In this document: positions 42,194 through 54,500 of the stretch, in pieces | Numbering within the stretch: position 1 is the first letter of the stretch | Layout of the letters: each line of letters begins with the position of its first letter | Assembly: GCA_949358305.1 (NCBI GenBank) | Contig: OX442315.1 | Span: 7,838,427 to 7,902,426 of the forward strand | Reading direction: 5' to 3' | From: Strigamia acuminata | Taxonomy: Eukaryota > Arthropoda > Chilopoda > Geophilomorpha > Linotaeniidae | Length of the DNA stretch: 64,000 nucleotides | The notes under the pieces: generated by a model | Seen by the model: only the letters and a program-made list of their open reading frames with translations | What the model was told of the DNA's origin: nothing | The model's database searches: none | Program-made: the position numbers and the translations under genes

Positions 42194-43660
42194 CTGTAAT
42201 GATAAGAAGATATTAGATTATTGCTGTCAATCACACTATGTTGGATTTTTATTATTATTTCCTGCAATTTTCTCATAATTGCAAAACTCTATGTGGTGAC
42301 CTACATTTTATTTCTGAGGCCTTTTAGTGAACCAGAGCAGAAAGAAAACTTGGCTCACATACCAATCATCACTTGAATAATTTTCAAGAGTTGATTTGCT
42401 AATTTTATCAAAGAAAATCTTCACAAGAATAAAAATAAATAAATTGGCCTCTCAACCCACTTTATTTATCAGTTGCCTATCATAATGGTCATCATCAAGA
42501 ATTGGGGTTTCATCTCAAAGCATTACACAACAAGCAGGGCAAAGCACGTAATGGCACACTAATGCACTGAATACAGAGTAGTAATATCATCGAATACCGG
42601 CCGGTATTTTACCGGTCATTTAAATCACAGAATACCAGATATTTAAATCACCGAATACCGGATAGTTAAACGTAAACTTAAATCACCGAATACCGGATAG
42701 TCACCAAATACTGATAATACTGATAAATAATGATATTAAAAAATTATAAAAATTATTGGGCGGTGCCTTTAGCTCACCTTTACCTCACCTTACCGCTTGG
42801 TGCCAGCCCTGATGACAACACAATGCTACGTGTGAATTTACTGTGTAAATTTCATGTTTTAGTGCTATTTACACACCATTAAATCCTAAAATTCATGCAA
42901 ATACTAAAGACTATTATGAATGTATTGATTTTCAAATATATCATTCATTATGAATTACTTTGAGGTATAATGTTGAATATTCATTACTTTCCGCATAGCC
43001 TAAATCAGTCTCTTGGCTAAATTTACAAGGTATTCTATCCTATTAAGACTGGTTTTAACCATTGATTCTATATTTAAATCAAACACAGCAGGACAATAAA
43101 TTGTTCTCTGGAACTGCTAAGAATAACCCTTGCCCCAAACCCAAGCAGACCATCAATCTAAAGTGCTAACACTGCCTTGCAAAATCTCCATTATCCTTTC
43201 TCACAGCTGCTTCTAAATAAGTGCCCGATGGAAAAACTTGGTTCGCATTTAAACTCAAACAGGAATTTGAATTGCTTGTAAAGCCTGCAGTCAAGGTGGG
43301 GCTCTGTTGGGCAAGCCAAAACCTGCATCCTGACAAATGCAAGGTATTTGTAACTTTTTGAGTTCATTACATAGTGGCATGTATATTGTTGAGGCTTCTA
43401 AGCATAGTCTCATTTAGGGCCCTAGTATTTAATAATTTTAAGTGATAAATCAAGCAGTTTATTAATGCTGTGAAGCCTGAAAGACTTTCTGAATACAGCT
43501 ATACTGTGTATTCTGGTCGATGGACCAAAGGTGGACAAAGTCACAACCTGTACATGAGAAAAGTTCTTCGGAAACCTTCCAAGAGTCCTAAGCCAGGGTT
43601 GCGTCCATGGCAAAAGCCAAGGGTTCTGCCAACCTCGGTGAGGTGAATAGTCAGATGGAC
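42194..43660. other. Region upstream of the recognised KLF exons
   Basis: Probably KLF intron or 5' flank. It contains a short tandem run at ~42583-42730 built on AAATCACCGAATACCGGATAGT (about four diverged copies). No 5' KLF exon could be identified. Confidence 0.45.
42583..42730. repeat. Short minisatellite (ACCGAATACCGGATAGT type)
   Basis: Diverged copies of an about 22-40 bp motif with ATACCGG cores and ACCGGCCGGTATTTTACCGGT at the left end. Confidence 0.6.
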
Positions 43661-43808
43661 AGTGCTGGACTGGCTCGGCGGGACACCGGATTTTTCCCAG
43701 TGGCCCATGACTCTGTGAATCTAACCAGATTACCTTGTATAAATATGTTCCCGTGGCCCAACCTGTCCAGATTTCCAGGTACTAAATTTGTTCCTCGTCT
43801 AGCCCTGG
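43661..43808 (-). mobile_element. GGGCTGGACTGG-family MITE, copy 2
   Basis: CAGTGCTGGACTGGCTCGGCG at the left; at the right GGTACTAAATTTGTTCCTCGTCTAGCCCTGG, which is the inverse of the start of copies 1 and 3. It is therefore in opposite orientation. Confidence 0.65.
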
Positions 43809-43904
43809 GAAGGCCCACACACTGCGGGTAAAATAGCGTTAAAGGGAGGTTCTAAGAGCGCTACCATGAAACCAAGAGATGCCGATTTCCGATATTCGTA
43901 AACC

Positions 43905-44083
43905 CCCTCTTTGGAGGGTATACCCTAAATGCGAGGTCAGCCAGATCTGCGGATACGATTGGCTGGTCCTTTCACGGCACGCCATAAAAGTCTAACGTCT
44001 GCCGAAAAATTGGAAAAATTTGGGCTCACTTTATCCAGGCCTGGTCGCACTCATGATTTTAGGGCATGTCCACCAAAGCAGGT
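43905..44083. mobile_element. CTTTGGAGGG-family inverted-repeat element, copy 1
   Basis: Left end CCCTCTTTGGAGGGTATACCC; inverted related end GGGCATGTCCACCAAAGC. The inside (GGTCAGCCAGATCTGCGGAT, CCATAAAAGTCTAA.GTCTGCCG) matches the inverse of 60392-60592, so this is a dispersed family. Confidence 0.65.
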
Positions 44084-44101
44084 GTCAGCTAAGCATTAGA
44101 C

Positions 44102-44382
44102 CAGTGGTTCCCAAACTGTGCACCACGCTGGACTAACTTGCAGTGGCGCCGTGATTGGCCTAGAGGGGTACCATGACCACCTACAGGGGCACTGTAAACT
44201 AGGCCTGTGCGATTACTCTTTGAAGCGAATGCGATACTGAAATGTGGCGATTTTTTTGTGATATATTGCAAACGATAGATACTGACTACTTTAGCTGCGA
44301 TATTACACCAAAATATAATCGCATTGCGATACATCGCAAATTCGCACAGGCCTAGTGTACCTAAAAAGTTTGGGAACCACTG
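44102..44382. mobile_element. hAT-type MITE with a second element nested in it
   Basis: Terminal inverted repeats CAGTGGTTCCCAAACTG and AGTTTGGGAACCACTG, flanked by 8-bp duplications CATTAGAC (44094-44101) and CAGTAGAC (44383-44390) that differ at one base. CAGTGGTTCCCAAA is a typical hAT end. Inside, ~44200-44354 is bounded by TAGGCCTGTGCGA and TCGCACAGGCCTA, a complete second inverted-repeat element. Confidence 0.85.
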
Positions 44383-44430
44383 CAGTAGACGATGTGTTAA
44401 AAATATAACAGAAGTTGCGATATTATAGTT

Positions 44431-44577
44431 CAGGGCTGGACTGGGAACAAATTTATTGCCGGGAAATCTGGGTGTCCGGGCCACAATTAATGAAGTCGGG
44501 ACAGGCCACGGCGGGTCGAGACAGGCCACAGGCTACCGGGAAACTCTCGGTAGCCCGCCGGGCTAGTCCAGCACTGG
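44431..44577 (+). mobile_element. GGGCTGGACTGG-family MITE, copy 3
   Basis: CAGGGCTGGACTGGGAACAA at the left and GGCTAGTCCAGCACTGG at the right. Opening phrase as in copy 1 (7737). Confidence 0.75.
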
Positions 44578-44589
44578 CACTCTTAGATT

Positions 44590-46689
44590 TCTGACAACCA
44601 TTATTTTTAGACCTATTTCACCACTGGTGTGGAAATCCAGCATTACGATTGACAAAAATTGTATGTCTCTCAAACAATTGTCTAAAAAACATTATGTCAT
44701 TAATAACAAGTGTATACCCTCGCTAATTCCGAATCCCTGGCATTTCTTTTATTCAGTTGCACCAAATAACCGTCATTGTCATCATCCACAGCTGAAATTG
44801 TTCGTTTCCTCACTGACTGGCGTGAGAATGACAGCAACGTTTCAACAGCATCCAAATCCGATCGACCGAAGTGAGGGTCGGGCGTGACGTCATCCTGTAA
44901 ACAAATGACTCATAAATGACGACTAATGGGTGTGTGCACGTGAACGCCACGTGACGTCATCCACCTAACAAAGACCAGGGCGCGTGAATCCACGAGCGGT
45001 GCACGTGCACAGCGAAAAAAGGTCAAATTAAATTTTGGAAAAAACGAAATTATAACCAATTATTTCCAAAAAAATAAAGAAATTAATTATTATTATTTAT
45101 TTTTAAAATTTTTTAAATTTTAAAAAAAAAATTTTTTTTTTTTGGTGAAAATGGCAGTTAAATTTTCGATAAAAATTCAAAAGTACGAACCTGTAATGGC
45201 GGCGTGTTGGGAGGAGATAGAATAAAAGACGACATGTTATTTTTCAGTCAATATAATGTGAAGATGTTGTAGCAAGCTGCTACCTGATTTTTAGTCTGCT
45301 GATTGAAGTTAGTTCTTCAAAACGGCGTGGGCCTGGTCTGCTCGACCAATGGGGAGAAGAGGTGCGGCTCGGCGGGCCAATCACAGGCTCGCGAGCATGT
45401 GATCAGCGACTGTCCGTGCACGTGCAAGGGGAATGATTCAAGAGAGCCGTTAAGGGAAATGCCCAGCCTTTGTGATGTCAATGAGGATTGGCTCGAGGGT
45501 GGTTGGCGAGGTGAAACGAGGAAATAAAAACAAAGAGATAAATATTTTTTTTTATCTCGGGTTTAGTTCTTTGCTGGTTTTAATAAATGATAATGGACGG
45601 CCATGACGTAAATAAACACGGATTCACGTGTTCAGTGTGTGGTTTACGCGACTTATGACGTCATGGGTCACTGTATTTGATTAAACCTGATTCGACTGAA
45701 CTGAAACTTGATCTGAGTGTTTACGGTTGATTAGAACTGAAGCGAATGTTTATTTTTAGCGTTTTTAACGATTATTTTTATGTTTTGTTTTGTTTTATTT
45801 TATTTTAGATATACTTTTATGTTTGTGGTTAATAAAACCTGGATGATGCGCCTTTGCTCGATGTGATGCCGTATCATCGCACTCTAAAAACAAAATTTAA
45901 TTTAATTTAAAAAGAAAATTTTGTGTATTTAAAATTCTAAATTTTAATTTAAAAATAAATAAACGCATTTTTTAAAATCTAAATATTTTTATTTCGTTAT
46001 TTGCGCCATTTTTATTTGGGATTTATCGTGCGGGTTTTAGTGAAACTTTTATACCCTCGTCCACCCGCGCTTGTGGCATCCATTACATCATCGCAAAAAC
46101 GGTTCGAGAATATCCTTTCAACTTAAAAGGCCGATCGAGCGACTGACTTATTTTTTCACCGTTCCCATTTTACCTATTCGCTCGCGCAAGGCATCATTGC
46201 CGATCACTTTCTACAGTTTTCCTTATTTAAGCTTCAAGAATTCCGCCAAAAAGTATAACTCGGAAGGTCCGGTGGGGGAAATCTTCACAGGTGAGTTTAA
46301 CAACGACTACATTGTGTTGGCGTAGGCCTAACAAAACCACAGTGCGTGGGGGCGTGCTCCAATTGTTTTCAGCGACCGATCGCGATTTCTGTGCTCGCAC
46401 GCATCGAACTCGGACAATTTATGACGTCAAATCGCGACCGCTCGCACGTAAAATCATTTTTTCGCTGGATTGTTCACGAAATTGACAGATTTTCGCCGTT
46501 TTTTCGCCGTTTTAGACGGAAAAATGGCGTCTAGAGTTAAATTAATAACGATTATTTTGAAATTTGACGTTTACGACGCATCAAATATCATATTTCGAGT
46601 GTCATATTCCGGAAACAGAATTTTTAGATGCGAAAAAAAATCTGCCCTTGTAAAATAGCGATGCGCGATTATATAAAAATACAAATAAA
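44590..46689. other. Intergenic region with several unrecognised stretches
   Basis: 45010-45170 is an A/T homopolymer zone; 45180-45700 and 46000-46640 are mixed composition. At 46290 ATCTTCACAG/GTGAGT is a good splice donor following an 84-codon frame that I cannot identify, so a first exon of an unknown transcript there is possible but not annotated. Confidence 0.4.
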
Positions 46690-46935
46690 AAAGCGACCGG
46701 TTATGATTCATTGGCCGTTTCAAAACATTACGTAATCGCTCGATAGAATCGAACCGGTTTAAAATTACAATTTACAATCACCGTGCCGCCGTTATTCCCA
46801 GAATGGCAACGAACTCGAGAGAAATAATTTATTTCCACTAAAAAAAAAAAAAGAAAAAAAAAGAAACTAGAAAGAACCGGTCGAAATTCGCCATTTCTCC
46901 CGCACCTCTTAACCATAAACCGACGCACAATTCCC

Positions 46936-47266
46936 TCAACCAATCACCACTCTCCAAAAGCGGCGCGGAATTCGAACCGACCAATCGCCGCTCTTCCTGC
47001 GCCCGGCGCCATTTTGAGCATAGCTGCTGTAATTTTTCCCGTCTTCACGCTGACCTGGCACCGTTTTGGACCCGCATTTCATCATTCAAACTATCTAAAT
47101 TCCAAAGAATCGTCTCCCTTATCGATCCAAGGATAAATCCACGCGTCCACAGACAATTTATTTTTCCGATCCGCCACCGATTCGGTCGCTGAAAAAAATC
47201 CATGGGTGTTCGCCTACCATGCTGTTTTTGGTTCTACTTGTAGTCTACGTTTTCCCACTTTTAACC
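46936..47266 (+). promoter_or_regulatory. Ornithine decarboxylase promoter and first untranslated exon (proposed)
   Basis: A G+C-rich block with two CCAAT boxes (ACCAATCACC at ~46939 and ACCAATCGCC at ~46979), then GCGCCATTTTGAG at ~47005, and a donor-like CC/GTGAGT at 47266/47267. A second untranslated exon may be 47414-47555 (acceptor TTTTTTTAG, donor GTAAAT). Exon borders are inferred from splice signals only. Confidence 0.4.
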
Positions 47267-47708
47267 GTGAGTCTGGCTAGATAGAAATCCGCAAATGGCG
47301 TCGACGATGGAGAAGATGTCGATGTTAATTTAGAAAAGAAAATTTTGGGGGAATTTCGATTTTTATTAATTTTTTTGTTGATTTTTTTGTAATTTTTTTT
47401 TTATTTTTTTTAGGGCGGATTTTCCTGCCATTCCCGAGTATACCCTGCATACTGCGGCCTTCGTCAACAGCCTCTTCCACGACTTGTATTGGACGCTGAG
47501 CCTCCTTGGGAGCCGAGCTGATATTTGCTAAGGGTGTCAGAAGGATAGTTGGCCATGTAAATATGATTGGGGAACTGGAGTTTGCGATTTTTGGGTTTTG
47601 GGTGGAATTTTTGTGACTTTTGAATGGATTTATGATATTTGTGAGGAGTTTTTGATGTTTTTGGGGAAATTATTAATTTTATTGGATTTTTGTGATTTTT
47701 GAATGGAA

Positions 47709-47900
47709 TTTTGATATTTTTCGGGAAAATTTTGATATTTTTCGGGAAAATTTTGATATTTTTCGGGAAAATTTTGATATTTTTCGGGAAAATTTTGATA
47801 TTTTTGGGGAAAATTTTGATATTTTTGGGGAAAATTTTGATATTTTTGGGGAAAATTTTGATATTTATGAGAAAATTTTGATATTATTTGGAAAATTTTT
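47709..47900. repeat. 21-bp minisatellite in the 5' UTR intron of Odc
   Basis: About nine units of GATATTTTTCGGGAAAATTTT, later GATATTTTTGGGGAAAATTTT; 21 bases each, the last two slightly different in length. Confidence 0.9.
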
Positions 47901-48577
47901 GATATTTATGTGAAAATTTGAATTTTTTTGGGTGAAATTTTGATATTTGTGAGGAAATTTTTGTTTTTGGGAAAATTTTTAATATTATTAGATTCTAGTG
48001 ATTTTTGAATGGAATTTTGGTTTTTGTGTGGAATTTTTTGGATATTTTTGGAATATTTATTAATTTTTAGAATAATTTTTAATTTTTATTGAATTTTCTG
48101 ATTATTGAATGGAATTTTGGTTTATTTTTTTAAAACTTTATTTATATACTTTAAATTTATTGTTTATATGTGAATTTGGGTATGGATTTGATTGAATTGA
48201 GGATTGAGGGGCTTTAAAGGTTGGTTTGTCAATCTGGACTTTAGTGATCGAGATAATAGAGAAAGTTGCAGTGAGAAGTTGCGTAACGAGGCGAATCACT
48301 TTACAAATAAATTGATAGCAGACGGTTTTAAATGGGGACTAAATTGACGGCTTCATTCGATCATAAATCAGCAATATTTCTCGAAATCTCACCTCGAATT
48401 GGCGATACATTTCAGATTTCTCGCTAATTCAATCGTAAATTGACGATAAACTACAAATTTCCTCAAAATTCCAGTCGTAAATTGCAAATTTCTCAATTTT
48501 TCTCAATTTTTCTCAATCGTAAAATTTTTTTAAAAATCAAAATTTAATATTTTTCTCTTTTTCTCTTTTTTTTTTAG

Positions 48578-51500
48578 TTTATCTCGTATTTCCAAAAAGA
48601 TTTTCAAATCGGCGATTTTTGTTTTCATTTTTAAGAAAAAAATTTTTATAACTTAATTTAATATTCATCTTTCACCATGAAAATTGATACTGCTGTCGTG
48701 GTAATGGATGAGGTGACGTCGGTTTGGGATGTGATTCGTGACCTGGCTTCCAGACCGGTAAGAAAGAAATACGAACTCAAAACTCGTAAAACAATGTTTT
48801 TTTTACACCTAAAAACATGCAAAACAATGTTTTTACACCGTAAAACTCGTAAAGCAATGTTTTTTACACCTAAAAACACGTAAAACAATTTTTTTACACA
48901 TAAAAACTCGTAAAACAATTTTTTTACACATAAAAACACGCAAAACAATGTTTTTACACAGTAAAAGTCGTAAAACAATGTTTTTACACAGTAAAACTCG
49001 TAAAGCAATGATTTTTACACCTAAAAACACGTAAAACAATTTGTTTACACATAAAAACACGTAAAACAATTTTTTTTACAGCTTAAAACGCGTAAAACAA
49101 TGCTTTTACACCGTAAAACAATTTTTTTACACCTTAAAACTCATAAAACAATGCTTTTACACTGTAAAACTCGTAAAAAAATGTTTTTTTACACATAAAA
49201 ACACATAAAACAATTTTTTTTACACATAAAACCACGTAAAACAATTTTTTTTACCCCTAAAAACAAGTAAAACAACATTTCCCTCTTAAAATTCACCATA
49301 AAAATGGCAAAAACGTTGTTTTTTCCGTTACAAATTTACCGTAAACTCGAGAAACTTTTTTTCCTTAAAATTTCTTGAGAAATTGGTTTTAATTTGCTGA
49401 GAAAAATTATTTAAACATGAAAATTGATTTTTTTTATTGTCGAATTTTGTATAAAATAACTGATTAATTCATTTGTGACGTTTTCTTTGTCGGTAGGAAC
49501 AAGAGGAAGCTTTTTACGTGGTGGATTTGTCGGATGTGGTCTGGAAGCACAAGCAATGGAAAATGAAAATGCCACGTGTTGAACCATTTTATGGTAATAC
49601 ATTGATGCAAACTGGGAAAATATTCGATTTCCCACGCCCTTTTCTTTTGAAATTCGATCAGTTCTTTACGAAACTACGAAATATTACGTAAACATTTGCG
49701 GGAAATGATTTTTCCGGTGTAAATAATCAATTCGGTGCAACGTGTTGATGACGTCATCGGATTGTTTGTTTTTGTTTAGCGGTTTTATGAGGGGAAATGA
49801 TGGAAAATTACTTTTAACGTCGGAAAAACACCGAAATGTCTATTTTAACGATTAACAGGTGTTGAACACTAATTAATTGTCTGTGCACAAGTGTCTGGTG
49901 TAAATGATTGAAAACGGTGTTTATTTCGTTGAAGTGTGGATTTTACACGTGAAAGTCATTAGTCATGGTGAAAATACAGAAATGTAACAAAATAATGATG
50001 GTTTTATGAGTTTTGACAGTTAAAATTGTTGATTTTGACAATTTTGTCGTGCTAGAACGATGATTTTGGTGATTTTTTGATGTTAAAACGTAGATTTTGG
50101 TATTTTTTCGATGTTAAAACGTAGATTTTGGTAATTTTTAGACGTTAAAACGTAGATTTTGGTGATTTTTCGATGTTAAAACGTAGATTTTGGTGATTTT
50201 TCGATGTTAAAACGTAGATTTTGGTAAATTTTCTGCACTATTCGCTCTTAAAACGTAGAAATTTACAATTTTTTGATCCTAAATTGTTGATTCAATCAAT
50301 TTTGGTCGTTTTTATAACCGGCGTAAACGGTATCTTTATGCTAAATTCGTACTGCGCATCCCATTCTGCGCAGACGAAGTATTAAGCCTAATATTAGGCC
50401 TAATAATGCTAAAATAAAGTGAATAAACTCATCACTAAAAGTAATTTACACAGTATGATTAAAATGTTGTTTATTTACTGTATTATAGCATTCTTAGGCC
50501 TAACAATAGGCTTAATACTTCGTCGGCGCAGAATGGGATGCGCAGTACGAATTTAGCCGTAGTGACTGACTAAATACTCTGATTTCTCAACTGACAAACT
50601 GTTTTTTAATTTTGCAGCGGTCAAGTGCAATGACACAGGCCCTGTGCTTGAAGTGATGGCAGCTTTGGGTTCGGGATTTGACTGCGCCTCTAAGGTAAGA
50701 ATTGATGGGCCGCACAAAAAACTGCGACGGATAAACAGACACTCGCCCAAGCACGTTCGCGCTCTACTCGTGAGGATCGAACGAACGACTCAAGCTGCTC
50801 AATGAGTGAAATCAATCTACGGCTGCGCTGTGTGTTGCTGCATTTATGTGGAGAGAGACTGAGACAGACCGGCTACGAGCATCGGTGGTCCAGGTAACCA
50901 GGTAGAACGACCCGCACGGGTCCCTTATATGGATTTTATCTTAAATAACGCAAGGGGGGGCACTTTAAACGCAAATTTGGGACGGAAAATCGATTTTTGA
51001 GCAATTTTACCTGGTTTTTGGGCCTTTGGCAGGTGAGTTTTTGATGTTTTTTGCAGGAATTTGTGCATTTTTTGGTGGTTTTTTTGTTGTTTTTGCGGTT
51101 TTAATGTTTTGTTTGGTTTTTTTTTGCTTTTTAGTGCGAAATACAAAAGATTCTGGACATGGGAGTGGATGAGTCGAGGATTATTTACGCAAATCCGTGC
51201 AAAACTGCGTCATTTATCAAGTTTGCTGCAAAGAATAATGTTTCACTCATGACGTTTGATAACGAGGCTGAGTTGTATAAAGTGAAGGGGCTGTTTCCTG
51301 AAGCTAGGTCAGTGTTGCAGTGGTGGTGTTTGGTGGGTTTTTGGGTTGTGGTGTTGGATTTTGACGGGGTTGTGTGAAAAGATTGTTTGTTGTTTTTATT
51401 TGGGGAGAATTGGATGGATTTTGTTAAATTTTGGATCGGAATGTGGAATTTGGATGGAAAATGGACAATTTCGTGTTTTGAATTTTGATGGAAATTTTGC

Positions 51501-54500
51501 AATTGTTTAGTTATTTTGAAGAAAACTGTGCTATTTTTCCGTTTATTTGATGGAAATTGTGCACTTTTCTGCATTTTCAGTGGAAATTATGCAATTATTC
51601 AGTCATTTTGATAGAAATTGTGCAATTTTACTGTTTTTTTGACGGAAATAAAGGGTTATTTTTACGGGAATTGCGCAGTTTCTGCATTTGCATGGAATTT
51701 ACCCAATTTCTCTGCATTTTTGTGAAAATTACGCAATTATTTGGATTTTTATTGAAATTACGCAATTATTTTGCATTTTCATTGAAATTATGCAATTATT
51801 TTGCATTTTCATTAAAATTAAGCAATTACTTTGCATTTTTATTGAAATTACGCATGTTTTTCTGTCACTTTGATTGATATTACGCATTTTTTTTTTAGCT
51901 TGTTTAAAAATCTAATTTTATTTAATTTGGGTCAAATTCACTCCTAAATTAAATTTCAAAATTTAGCTCACCAATCCACTCTTAACTTATCAACATTAAA
52001 TAGGATATTTACTCATAACCTATTGAATCATCCTGATAAACCGATAAAATCCACCATAAACACATTGTCATCCAATGACTAATCCCGACGACAACAAAAC
52101 ACCTAAAAACAGCAAATTTTCTGATTACGTCATTTAAACGGCCAAAAAGATCAATTTAAATGGCTAAATGGACACAATTCGCTTGTTTTTAGTGTTTTTT
52201 GATGCAGAATTGAAGGAAATCTTTTTAATTTTTTATTTTAATTTTTTTTTTTTAGATTGGTTCTGCGAATCCGCTGCGACGCGAAAGCGCAATGTCCTCT
52301 GGGAGTGAAGTTCGGAATTGAGCCCCAAAAAGCCGAACATTTGTTGAAAGTGGCGAAGGAATTGAATTTGAACGTGGTCGGAGTGAGTTTCCACGTCGGC
52401 AGTGGCTGCCGAGAAGCTGCGGCGCTCGGTGATGCGATCCGCGTCTCCCGACAAGTTTTCGACCTCGCTGAGGCGATGGGCTTCAATTTTAACATACTGG
52501 ACATTGGTGGGGGCTTTCCCGGCCAGAAGAACGCGCCCATTACTTTAGACGAGGTAAAAATGACGAAAAAAAGTTGGAAATTAAGAAGAAAAATTAGAAA
52601 AATTATTCGATTTTTGTTAATAACGACGGGAATGTCGCTGAATTTGTTGAAATTTGAATGAAAATGACGAAAAATCGTTGAAATTTGAAGGGAAAATGGA
52701 AAAATCGTTGAAATTTGAATGAAAATGACGATAAATCGTTTAAATTTGAATGAAAATGACGAAAAATCGTTGAAATTTGAATGAAAATGATCAAAAATCG
52801 TTGAAATTTGAATGAAAATGACAAAAAATCGTTGAAATTTGAATGAAAATGACGAAAAAACGTTGAAATTTGAATGAAAATGACTAAAAATCGTTGAAAT
52901 TTGAATGAAAATGATGAAAAAATCGTTGAAATTTGAATGAAAATGACTAAAAATCGTTGAAATTTGAATGAAAATGATGAAAAAATCGTTGAAATTTGAA
53001 TGAAAATGACGAAAAATCAATAAATTTGAATGAAAATGATGAAAAATCGCAAAATTTTTACTAAAAATGATGAAAAATTATTCAAATTATACAAAAATGA
53101 TGAAAAAATCTCAGAATTTGTCGAATTTTTAATGAAAATACTGAAAACAAGATGAAAATTTTACTAAAAATGACGAAAACTGCGTAATTCGTCATTTTTC
53201 GTCCAATTTTTGAATTTCTCGCAAAATGTTTTGAGTTTTTTACTCAAATTTCATTCCATTTCAGGTCGCATTTGTCGTCAACGAAGCGTTGGACCAATAT
53301 TTTCCTGAGGGGTGCGGTATCAGGATAATAGCTGAACCGGGAAGATATTACGTTGCTTCAGCTTTCACCCTTTGCGTCAACATTATAGCTAAGCGCGCAT
53401 CTTGTAACGACGTGAAAAAAGACCAGAAGCAGTACATGTACTACGTCAACGACGGTGTCTACGGATCGTTTAATTGTCTCTTGTATGATCATGCCGAAGT
53501 GCGGACGATTCCATTAAAGGTTCGTATTACAAAGACACAAACTAACCCACGATAAGAAACGATAATACGATCGAAAACGACCGTTTTCGATGCCAATACG
53601 CTTGTTTTTAATTGATAAACTATCAGAAATGGGTTTTATTAATGTCCTGAATACTCTCAACGGTCTTTTTCAGCAAATGTAATGTTTGAAACGGTCGTTT
53701 TAAGTATAGAAAATGCACAGAATGATCGTTTTAAGCAAGGAAAATAAATAAAACATCGTTTTAAGCAAATAGAATGCTCAAAACGGTTGTTTTAAGGCCA
53801 AAATAATCGTTTTAAGCGGAAAAAATGTTGAAAATAATCGTTTTAAGCTAAGAAAATGTTGAAAATAATCGTTTTAAGCGAAGAAAATGTTGAAAATAAT
53901 CGTTTTAAGCGAAGAAAATGTTGAAAATAATCGTTTTAAGCTAAGAAAATGTTGAAAATAATCGTTTTAAGCGAAGAAAATGTTGAAAATAATCGTTTTA
54001 AGCGAAGAAAATGTTGAAAATAATCGTTTTAAGCGAAGAAAATGTTGAAAATAATCGTTTTAAGCGGAGAAAATGTTGAAAATAATCGTTTTAAGCTAAG
54101 AAAATGTACAATATAATTGTTTTAAGCTAAGAAAATGTACAAATTAATCGTTTTAAGCTAAGAAAATTTACAAATTAGTCGTTTTTAGCAAAGTAAATGC
54201 ACCAAACAGCTAAAAACCAGCAGTTTTTATAGCTAAAACGGTCGTTTAAAGTACAAACAAGCTTATAACTTACAAAACGCTCCACATTTGTGACAAAATT
54301 CCACGAAAACGAGCCGTTTTCCTCGCATTACCATAACTACCTTGAAATCTCATCTCATTCTACAAATTTGTATAAATTTAAAAAACTAATTCTCGTTTCT
54401 TTTAACCAGGGTTACGGTGAAGGAGAAGAGACCTACTTGAGCAGCGTGTGGGGCCCGACCTGCGACAGCCTCGATTGCATCCTAAAGGAAGTGCACCTCC

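Noticed and set aside
46071-46325. 84-codon frame with a splice donor upstream of Odc
   Set aside because: Good donor at 46290 but the encoded residues have no recognisable character and no acceptor or partner exon could be assigned.
52238-53020. 260-codon minus-strand frame in the Odc gene
   Set aside because: It runs through the 31-bp minisatellite and antisense to a well-supported Odc exon.
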